Positions 1 to 5,383 of a stretch of 5,794 nucleotides of DNA are shown one piece after another. The DNA is from Alphaproteobacteria bacterium UBA5343 (GTDB taxonomy: Bacteria > Pseudomonadota > Alphaproteobacteria > RF32 > UBA5343), in NCBI GenBank assembly GCA_002410125.1, contig DHQH01000081.1, positions 437 to 6,230 of the forward strand. The letters run 5' to 3'. Position 1 is the stretch's first letter. Each line of letters opens with the position of its first letter. A program made the position numbers and the translations under genes. The notes beneath the pieces are model-generated. The model ran no database searches and was not told where the DNA came from. It saw nothing but the letters and a program-made list of their open reading frames with translations.

Positions 1-330
1 TTCCTTGTCTAATTCTTGCCATAACTCTGCATTCTTAACTGCTTTTTTATTAGCTGTCTTCCAACCATTTTTCTTCCAGTTGAAAATCCACTGCGTCATA
101 CCATTTTTAACATATTGACTATCAGTATATATATGGACTTCACATTTTCTATTTAATGCTTGCAAGGCTTTAATAACCGCCATTAATTCCATCTGATTAT
201 TAGTGGTTAGTTCTTTTGCACCGCTTAACTCTTTTTCTTGTCCCTTAAACCTAAGTACCGCTCCCCAGCCACCAAAACCAGGATTACCACTACAACCACC
301 ATCTGTATAAATTTCTACAATATTATTCAT
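1..330 (-). CDS. rnhA: Ribonuclease HI, N-terminal part (gene continues off the left edge)
   Basis: This is a cytoplasmic endonuclease that cuts the RNA strand of RNA:DNA hybrids, for example Okazaki primers, R-loops and ColE1-type replication primers. The visible 110 residues begin MNNIVEIYTDGGCSGNPGFG, the hallmark first strand of RNase HI. Asp10, Glu48 (in NNQMELMAV) and Asp70 (in IYTDSQYV) fall at the same numbers as the first three metal-binding residues of the E. coli enzyme. The aromatic basic stretch WIFNWKKNGWK (about residues 81-91) matches the substrate-handle region. The fourth catalytic Asp and the catalytic His lie outside the window. No stop is seen, so this is truncation by the window edge, not a broken gene. 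The ATG follows the stop of the upstream AlbA_2 gene by one base (TAAgATG) with no strong Shine-Dalgarno, so reinitiation after the upstream stop is likely. Family assignment is very secure. Confidence 0.96.
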   Translation of the reverse strand, partial: MNNIVEIYTDGGCSGNPGFGGWGAVLRFKGQEKELSGAKELTTNNQMELMAVIKALQALNRKCEVHIYTDSQYVKNGMTQWIFNWKKNGWKTANKKAVKNAELWQELDKE

Positions 331-331
331 C

Positions 332-1390
332 TTAATCAACTAATCTTACATTCTCAAAAAACATTTCTTCAATCTCTGTTTTTAATTGTTTATTATTATT
401 CTTCTTAAAAGCCATACTGACAATTTTCTTTAATTTTTTTGCTTCAACCTTTAATTGGAAATCCTTTGGGCGAGAATTTTCAGCCCCAACCACAGCTTCT
501 ATTATAAAATCATCATCTACATCTTTATCTAAAATTATTTCAACATTGGCAAAGTTAATCATAGCTCTTGGAGGCAATCTGAACTCAACCGGAGAAATCA
601 AACTCAAATGTCCAATAATTCCTCTAACTGCTTCCATAACTCCAAAATTATAAAACCTAACATTTCCGCCTTTACCACCTTTATGTTTATTATTACAAGT
701 CAAAAATAATTCTCTAGCAATTGCATTGCTCTCATTAATTCCTCGCATACCAAACTTAATTGAAACATATTTCTCTGGTAGATTTTCAAATTTACGACCT
801 TTATTATTAATTATCTCAACTGACTTATCAGCAATCACCATTTCTAGATTTGGTTGAGGCCTTTTGCCAAACATTCCTGCAATGACTGAATGTGGAGCTG
901 GTACATTAGAAGAGCCAGAGCGAATGTAATAAGTACTCCCCATCGTTGTCATATGTGGGGCAAATTCAGACTTTGCAATAAGAGTTACAATAAAACCATC
1001 TCCATTTTTATCTTCACCAATAATATGGTTTCTAACTTTATTATGAGCTGGAATTACGCATCCAGATATTGCATTTTCAAGCCAGCTTAGAAATCTTCTT
1101 ACATTCTTAATTTTTACTTTTGCTTTTGCTACATCCCCAATTTCAACATCTCTGGAGCAATCTACTCCCCATACGACAATACCACCCTCAGAATTACCAA
1201 ATCCAGAGATACATTTTGCTAAATTTTTTCTGTCATCTTTATGCAGAGATGTAAAACCTGTCTTACCAAGAGAGTTTCCCCGCTTAAAGTCTAAAAACAA
1301 TTCTTCAGTTTGCCTATCAACAATAAATTCATCAATAGCATCTTCACCAAAATATACTAATTTTTGAAATAAATCTTCAGCTCTAGACAT
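332..1390 (-). CDS. Schlafen/AlbA_2-domain putative nucleic-acid-binding protein
   Basis: This is a 352-residue protein whose N-terminal half reads as an AlbA_2 (Schlafen-type) domain. Residues 29-36 (EELFLDFK) correspond to the family's acidic-x-F-K motif, with Asp34 where Glu is usual. Residues 63-76 (GFGNSEGGIVVWGV) match the characteristic 'aN..GG.i..GV' turn. Residues 144-175, with APHMT, YYIRSGSSNVPAPH and MFGKR, resemble the end of that domain, where the last strand and the helix that selects for His/Arg sit. The C-terminal half (about 183-352) is strand-rich, ends in a Lys-rich stretch (about 316-337), and is not one I recognise. There is no signal peptide or membrane segment, so it is probably cytoplasmic. 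It sits 4 nt after ispH and 1 nt before rnhA, so it is expressed with them. A GAGG inside the end of ispH, 9 nt upstream, supports this ATG. In bacteria, AlbA_2 proteins are variously annotated as transcriptional regulators, DNA-binding proteins or defence-associated factors. The function here is unknown. Confidence 0.85.
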   Translation of the reverse strand: MSRAEDLFQKLVYFGEDAIDEFIVDRQTEELFLDFKRGNSLGKTGFTSLHKDDRKNLAKCISGFGNSEGGIVVWGVDCSRDVEIGDVAKAKVKIKNVRRFLSWLENAISGCVIPAHNKVRNHIIGEDKNGDGFIVTLIAKSEFAPHMTTMGSTYYIRSGSSNVPAPHSVIAGMFGKRPQPNLEMVIADKSVEIINNKGRKFENLPEKYVSIKFGMRGINESNAIARELFLTCNNKHKGGKGGNVRFYNFGVMEAVRGIIGHLSLISPVEFRLPPRAMINFANVEIILDKDVDDDFIIEAVVGAENSRPKDFQLKVEAKKLKKIVSMAFKKNNNKQLKTEIEEMFFENVRLVD

Positions 1391-1394
1391 GTCT

Positions 1395-2342
1395 CTAATC
1401 CTCTAACTCTTTTGGTAATGTAAATATCATATCTTCTTTAATTTCTGTTACCGTTTCTACACTTATATCAAATCGTTTTTTTAGCTCATCGAGTAGTTTC
1501 TGTACCACCACTTCATCAGCCGAAGCCCCAGCAGTAATCCCAATATTATTAATGCTATCATCTATTTCATCAAAATCAAGAAAACTTACATCATCTATCA
1601 AGATTGCCTTGCTACATCCGTTTTTTTCAGCAACTTCTCTTAGTTTTTTAGAATTTGATGAGTTTTGCGATCCAATCACAATTAATAAATCAGATAATTT
1701 GGCAATTTTTTTTACTGCTCTTTGACGATTCGTAGTAGCATAACAAACATCAGATGCTTTTGGCTCAATCAGATTCGTAAATTTATTTTTTAATGCCCTG
1801 ACAGTTTCATCTATCTCATCAACTGATAAAGTCGTCTGACAAATATAAGCCATTTCTTCATTACTCTTATCTAAAAGCTCTACATCTTTAGCATCTTTTA
1901 CTATTTTGATATTATCTCTATCAATTTGCCCTTTAGTGCCAATTACCTCTACATGATTTTTTTTACCAATCAATATGGTTTTTATATTATCTTTATCAAA
2001 TTTTATTGCTTGTTTGTGAACTTTCTTAACCAAAGGGCAAACCGCATCAATAAATTCAAATCCTTTTGCTATAGCTTCTTCTTTAACAGATTTTGCAACC
2101 CCATGAGCAGAGAATATCACCGGTCTTGATTTATCTTTTATCTCATCTAACTCATCAACAAAAACCGCCCCTTTATCTCTCAAACTATCCACTACAAATT
2201 TATTGTGAACAATCTCATGTCTAACATAAATTGGCTTTCCATATTTTTCTATTGCCTTTTCAACAATTTGAATAGCTCTAGCCACTCCCGCACAAAATCC
2301 CCTGGGTTCTGCCAAATATATATTGAGTTTTTTCTTTGTCAT
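1395..2342 (-). CDS. ispH: 4-hydroxy-3-methylbut-2-enyl diphosphate reductase (IspH/LytB)
   Basis: This is the last enzyme of the MEP (non-mevalonate) pathway. It reductively dehydroxylates HMBPP to IPP and DMAPP with a [4Fe-4S] cluster in the cytoplasm. At 315 residues it matches the E. coli length (316). The three cluster cysteines are present: Cys17 (PRGFCAGV), Cys102 (DAVCPLV) and Cys200 (SDVCYATTNRQ). The substrate-binding residues are also present: His46 (IVHN), His80 (SAHGV), His130 and Glu132 (NHVEV), the Thr pair at 170-171 (CQTTLSVDE), Ser228-Ser229-Asn230 and Ser274 (TAGASADE). The usual GHPE around the catalytic Glu reads NHVE here, with both key residues kept. It appears intact. 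It is the first gene of the minus-strand run and diverges from transketolase across 99 nt. The ATG has only a weak purine-rich stretch (AAGAAA) upstream, but it places the first motif at the usual distance, so the start is well supported. Confidence 0.97.
   Translation of the reverse strand: MTKKKLNIYLAEPRGFCAGVARAIQIVEKAIEKYGKPIYVRHEIVHNKFVVDSLRDKGAVFVDELDEIKDKSRPVIFSAHGVAKSVKEEAIAKGFEFIDAVCPLVKKVHKQAIKFDKDNIKTILIGKKNHVEVIGTKGQIDRDNIKIVKDAKDVELLDKSNEEMAYICQTTLSVDEIDETVRALKNKFTNLIEPKASDVCYATTNRQRAVKKIAKLSDLLIVIGSQNSSNSKKLREVAEKNGCSKAILIDDVSFLDFDEIDDSINNIGITAGASADEVVVQKLLDELKKRFDISVETVTEIKEDMIFTLPKELED
1400..1403 (-). promoter_or_regulatory. Ribosome binding site of the AlbA_2 gene, inside the end of ispH
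   Basis: On the minus strand GAGG lies 9 nt upstream of the ATG at 1390 and is read within the last codons of ispH (Leu-Glu-Asp-stop). This supports the chosen start and suggests that translation of the two genes is coupled. Confidence 0.5.
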
Positions 2343-2371
2343 TTTCTTGCGTATATCTTTAAGTAATATTG

Positions 2372-2423
2372 TTGCTTTAATACCAAATATATTACAAGAT
2401 AAGTATATAAATAATTAAAGCAA
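2372..2423. repeat. Perfect 10-bp inverted repeat in the divergent promoter region
   Basis: TTGCTTTAAT at 2372-2381 is matched exactly by ATTAAAGCAA at 2414-2423, with 32 nt between the arms. A second perfect inverted repeat, GTAATAT (2363-2369) and ATATTAC (2389-2395), interleaves with it. Either could be an operator, or the 10-bp pair may simply be the duplicated -35 regions of two promoters facing away from each other. The symmetry is read directly from the sequence; the function is inferred. Confidence 0.45.
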
Positions 2424-2426
2424 ATA

Positions 2427-2432
2427 AAGGAG
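2427..2432 (+). promoter_or_regulatory. Shine-Dalgarno site of the transketolase gene
   Basis: AAGGAG, preceded by another A, ends 9 nt before the ATG at 2442. It is the strongest Shine-Dalgarno match in the window and fixes the transketolase start. Confidence 0.8.
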
Positions 2433-2441
2433 CTAAAATAT

Positions 2442-4388
2442 ATGCAAAAATTAAAAGATATGGCCTCAGCAATCAGAGTATTATCAGCCGAAGCTATTGA
2501 TAAATCAAATTCAGGTCATCCAGGAATGCCTCTTGGTATGGCAGATGTTGCAACGGTTCTATTTTCAAAATATCTAAAATTTAATCCAGAAGATCCAAAA
2601 TGGTTTGATAGGGACAGATTCATCTTATCTGCTGGTCATGGCTCAATGCTTTTATATTCTTTGCTATATCTAACAGGTTACGAAGACATCAATATGCAAG
2701 ACATTAAAAACTTTCGTCAATTAGGTTCTAAAACCGCAGGTCACCCAGAATATGGACATATTGAAGGAATTGATATGACTACTGGTCCACTTGGTCAAGG
2801 AATAGCAACTGCTACTGGTTTTGCCCTATCAGAAGCAGTTCTTTCTGCAAAATATGGTAAAGATGTTTGCGATCACTTCACTTATGCAATTTGTGGTGAT
2901 GGCTGCTTAATGGAAGGTATCTCAGAAGAAGCTATTTCTTTTGCGGGTCATAATAAATTAAATAAATTAATCCTATTTTGGGATGACAATAAAATCACAA
3001 TCGATGGCTCAACAGATATTTCAACTTCAACCGATATACTAAAAAGATTTGAAGCAAATGGTTGGGATACTCAATCAATTGATGGACATTCTTATCATCA
3101 AATAGAAACAGCAATTCAAAATGCTAGAAGCTCTAAAAAACCATCATTAATTGCTTGTAAAACTACTATTGGTTTTGGTGCTCCAAACAAACAAGGCTCC
3201 AACAAGGTTCATGGTGCCCCACTTGGTGCAGATGAAACCAAAGCCTTAAAAGAAGCCCTTAACTGGCAAGGTAGCGAATTTGAAGTTCCAAAAACTATCC
3301 TAAACGAATGGCGCAAAACTAGTGCTAGATGTGAAGAAAAATACGAAGATTGGACTGATAATGCCAAAGCAAAAGGTAAAGAATTCAAAGATATTATCGC
3401 CAACAAATTACCAAAAGGTTGGGATAAAGAATTAAATAAATTTATGAAAGATTGCTTGAAAGAAAAACCAACAATCGCCACTAGAAAAGCCTCTCAATTA
3501 TGTATTGAAAAAATTGTCCCTGCAATTCCTTATATCATTGGTGGTAGTGCCGATCTAGATGCTTCAAATTTAACTTCTTCAAAAGATATGGTAGATATTA
3601 CTCCAGAAAATTATTCTGGTAATAAAGTAAATTACGGTATCAGAGAACATTTTATGGCGGCTTGTATGAATGGTATGAAGCTTCATGGTGGAGTATTGCC
3701 ATATGGCGGTACATTTTTTGTATTCTCAGATTATCTAAGACCAGCCTTAAGATTATCAGCTCTAATGGAGCAGGGTGTTATCTATGTTTTAACTCACGAT
3801 TCTATAGGTGTTGGTGAAGACGGACCAACACATCAACCAATTGAACATTTAGCCTCATATCGTGCAATGCCAAATGTTAATGTCTTCCGCCCAGCCGATG
3901 TTATCGAAACAGCAGAAGCATGGAAATTGGCCATTGAAACAGATGAAACTCCATCTATTTTAGCTCTAACCAGACAAGGTTTACCTCTACTAAGGGGGGA
4001 TGTTAGCGAAAATATGACCGCTCGTGGAGGTTATGTTCTAAGCGAAGCAACAGGTGAGAGAGACATCACATTAATTGCTACCGGCTCTGAAGTATCTCTT
4101 GCAATGGAAGTAAAAGAACTTCTAGCAAAAGATGATATTAATGCGGCAGTTGTTTCCATGCCATGTATGGAGCTATTTGATGCTCAATCTTTCGAATATA
4201 AAGAAGAAGTATTAGGTGAGGGCTTAAGAGTATCAATTGAAGCTGGTACTACATTTGGTTGGCATAAATATGCAGATTTACCACTGGGTATTGATTCTTT
4301 TGGTATGTCTGGTAAAGCCGCAGATGTTTTTGAGAATTTCGGACTAACTGCTAAAAATATCGCAGCCCAACTCAAAAAAATATCGTAA
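2442..4388 (+). CDS. tkt: Transketolase
   Basis: This cytoplasmic thiamine-diphosphate enzyme moves two-carbon ketol units between sugar phosphates (xylulose 5-P with ribose 5-P or erythrose 4-P) in the non-oxidative pentose phosphate pathway. At 648 residues it is a full-length family member (E. coli 663). The N-terminal pyrophosphate-binding domain shows His26 (NSGHPGMPLG), His66 (SAGHGS), His101, GPLGQGIA (115-122) and the GDG-to-N cofactor motif with Asp153 and Asn183. His257 lies in NKVHGAP. The central pyrimidine domain carries Glu402 (GIREHFM), which activates the cofactor, His464 in GVGEDGPTHQP, and Arg511 (ALTRQG), a phosphate-binding position. The C-terminal domain starts near residue 525 and contains ATGSEVSLA and SIEAGTTFGWHKY. 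All catalytic positions I can place are intact. It stands alone on the plus strand, diverging from ispH and convergent with the HAD gene. DXS, pyruvate dehydrogenase E1 and dihydroxyacetone synthase share the fold, but the conserved histidine set identifies transketolase. Confidence 0.97.
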   Translation: MQKLKDMASAIRVLSAEAIDKSNSGHPGMPLGMADVATVLFSKYLKFNPEDPKWFDRDRFILSAGHGSMLLYSLLYLTGYEDINMQDIKNFRQLGSKTAGHPEYGHIEGIDMTTGPLGQGIATATGFALSEAVLSAKYGKDVCDHFTYAICGDGCLMEGISEEAISFAGHNKLNKLILFWDDNKITIDGSTDISTSTDILKRFEANGWDTQSIDGHSYHQIETAIQNARSSKKPSLIACKTTIGFGAPNKQGSNKVHGAPLGADETKALKEALNWQGSEFEVPKTILNEWRKTSARCEEKYEDWTDNAKAKGKEFKDIIANKLPKGWDKELNKFMKDCLKEKPTIATRKASQLCIEKIVPAIPYIIGGSADLDASNLTSSKDMVDITPENYSGNKVNYGIREHFMAACMNGMKLHGGVLPYGGTFFVFSDYLRPALRLSALMEQGVIYVLTHDSIGVGEDGPTHQPIEHLASYRAMPNVNVFRPADVIETAEAWKLAIETDETPSILALTRQGLPLLRGDVSENMTARGGYVLSEATGERDITLIATGSEVSLAMEVKELLAKDDINAAVVSMPCMELFDAQSFEYKEEVLGEGLRVSIEAGTTFGWHKYADLPLGIDSFGMSGKAADVFENFGLTAKNIAAQLKKIS

Positions 4389-4400
4389 TATATCCCGTTC

Positions 4401-4444
4401 TGTCATCCTCGAGCCCAATTTATAGGAATAGCTCGGGGATCCAG
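4401..4444. repeat. Palindromic hairpin element of the GTCATCC...GGATCCAG type
   Basis: The arms ATCCTCGAGC (4405-4414) and GCTCGGGGAT (4431-4440) pair over 10 bp with one T-G wobble and enclose a 16-nt loop. The flanks TGTC on the left and CCAG on the right complete a pattern that, from general knowledge, recurs as dispersed palindromes between genes in Rickettsiales and related alphaproteobacteria (the form CTGTCATCCCG...CGGGATCCAG). The stem is G+C-rich against a very A+T-rich background, which fits an inserted repeat. It lies between two convergent genes and could stop transcription in both directions, but no T-run follows on the plus strand, so it is not a canonical intrinsic terminator. 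Only one copy is in the window, so its dispersal cannot be shown here. Confidence 0.6.
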
Positions 4445-4476
4445 ATCGTTTACAATGATTTGTATACCTGAGCTAC

Positions 4477-5319
4477 TCAATCACCTCTATTTCTTTTATC
4501 TTGCATTCTTCTAATTCTTCTAGTGTCTAATTGAATGGTTTGATTTAATTGGTGTTTTGTAGCAATTTTATTTACTAAATCTTGATTATAAGGTGCAATA
4601 TATCCAATTCTTACTTTATCAATTTTCCTATCTTTTTCTCTTAACTTTTCCATATATTTCAAAAACTCTTTTAGATCTTTAAACTGATAATCAACATAGT
4701 CAGCCTCAACAGGTTTTCCATAATTGAAATATATAGTTGTCATTCCTGCTTTTTTCGCCATTTCTAAATTTGTCAAAGAATCTTCCTGCATTGCCGAGTT
4801 TTTTGCTTTAGCCCCCACAATATTCATAGAATTGGTAAAAATTTGAGGATTTTTAGATTTTGGTAGTTCATAAGTTTCTGTAGCTGTAACTCTATAGCCA
4901 TCAATAGCTTTATCAAATCCTGTCTGGTTGATTACTCTGTTTGACCATTCATAACTACCTTGAGTAATAATATGCATATTACCCTCTACAGCCTCCATTT
5001 GTTTGACTAATTCATCATCTCTTGTAATTTTAGTCTCATCACAAGCCTTCCAAAATTCTTCAAAATACATCTTATCATCAATTCCAAACATTTTTTCCAT
5101 AGTCTTAAAAAATTGAGTATCATCTTTTGCATATTCGGTCGCTATAATTCCAATCAATTCTTCAGGCTTTTTATTAATTCCGAGAGCAAGCCCAACCTCT
5201 GCACAAGCTTTTGCCAAATATATTTTATCAATTCCTGTTTCTTTAGGGTTGTACAAAACCCCATCAACATCCCAAAACCAATCAGTAATTTCTCTTAAAT
5301 CTATTTTCTTATTTTGCAT
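4477..5319 (-). CDS. HAD-superfamily hydrolase, pyrimidine 5'-nucleotidase-like, with a basic C-terminal extension
   Basis: This 280-residue protein has the haloacid dehalogenase phosphatase signature. Motif I is WDVDGVLY, with nucleophile Asp17 and acid/base Asp19. Next comes a helical cap (about 30-110). Motif II is MHIITQGS (Thr119). The motif III Lys is Lys154 or Lys156 (ELPKSKNP). Motif IV is QEDSLTNLEMAKKAGM, with Glu179 and Asp180. The spacing and the EDSLTNLEMAKKAGMTTIYF stretch resemble subfamily IA pyrimidine 5'-nucleotidase or phosphoglycolate phosphatase-like proteins, which dephosphorylate small phosphometabolites in the cytoplasm; the substrate cannot be named. The core ends near residue 225. 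About 55 further residues, rich in Lys and Arg and ending TRRIRRMQDKRNRGD, are not a normal HAD part. I start at the ATG at 5319, because the upstream in-frame GTG (5328) lies inside AGGTGA, the likely Shine-Dalgarno. It is convergent with transketolase and has its own candidate promoter. Confidence 0.85.
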   Translation of the reverse strand: MQNKKIDLREITDWFWDVDGVLYNPKETGIDKIYLAKACAEVGLALGINKKPEELIGIIATEYAKDDTQFFKTMEKMFGIDDKMYFEEFWKACDETKITRDDELVKQMEAVEGNMHIITQGSYEWSNRVINQTGFDKAIDGYRVTATETYELPKSKNPQIFTNSMNIVGAKAKNSAMQEDSLTNLEMAKKAGMTTIYFNYGKPVEADYVDYQFKDLKEFLKYMEKLREKDRKIDKVRIGYIAPYNQDLVNKIATKHQLNQTIQLDTRRIRRMQDKRNRGD

Positions 5320-5324
5320 GCTAC

Positions 5325-5330
5325 TCACCT
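5325..5330 (-). promoter_or_regulatory. Shine-Dalgarno site deciding the HAD gene start
   Basis: AGGTGA on the minus strand ends 5 nt before the ATG at 5319, a good match to the 16S anti-Shine-Dalgarno with suitable spacing. The in-frame GTG at 5326-5328 would sit within it and has no site of its own, so the shorter protein (280 rather than 283 residues) is preferred. Confidence 0.6.
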
Positions 5331-5351
5331 ATAATCAACTTTATTATAGCG

Positions 5352-5379
5352 ATAATAGACGAAATATACATAAAGTCAA
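5352..5379 (-). promoter_or_regulatory. Candidate sigma-70-type promoter of the HAD gene
   Basis: On the minus strand TTGACT (5374-5379) is followed after 16 nt by TATTAT (5352-5357); each matches the consensus at five of six positions. A transcript would start near 5345, giving a leader of about 25 nt. A second -10-like TATAAT lies at 5343-5348 but is 25 nt from the -35. The site occupies the 64-nt gap after the upstream gene, so the HAD gene may be transcribed independently of it. In such A+T-rich DNA chance matches are common. Confidence 0.45.
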
Positions 5380-5383
5380 ATGC

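Larger units (their letters stand above)
2343..2441. promoter_or_regulatory. Divergent ispH / transketolase promoter region
   Basis: These 99 very A+T-rich bases lie between two divergent starts and must hold the promoters of both genes. Identical TTGCTT hexamers, possible -35 boxes, occur on the plus strand at 2372-2377 and on the minus strand at 2418-2423. For the minus strand, TATCTT (2396-2401) follows after 16 nt and would give an ispH leader of about 45 nt. For the plus strand the -10 is unclear: CAAGAT at 2395-2400 has correct spacing but a poor match, while TATAAA at 2406-2411 is a good match without a good -35. The region is therefore well supported as regulatory by position, but the individual boxes are tentative. 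Confidence 0.5.

Noticed and set aside
890..1090. 66-codon plus-strand frame opposite the AlbA_2 gene
   Set aside because: It is a shadow of the AlbA_2 reading frame with unstructured, atypical composition.
1926..2129. 67-codon plus-strand frame opposite ispH
   Set aside because: It is Phe/Tyr/Asn-rich, as expected from the complement of Lys-rich coding sequence, and lies entirely within ispH.
3209..3481. 90-codon minus-strand frame inside transketolase
   Set aside because: It lies antisense within an unambiguous transketolase coding region and its translation has no recognisable domain. It is a shadow of the real frame.
3985..4000. Possible frameshift at the run of six G bases in transketolase
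   Set aside because: The frame continues through it into conserved C-terminal-domain sequence (LLRGD then ARGGYVL), so the run is read normally.
4184..4375. 63-codon minus-strand frame at the 3' end of transketolase
   Set aside because: It is antisense to the conserved C-terminal domain and has no ribosome binding site I can support.
4401..4460. Classical intrinsic terminator for transketolase
   Set aside because: The hairpin is good, but no T-run follows the right arm (CCAGATCGTTTACAATG), so a canonical rho-independent terminator cannot be claimed.
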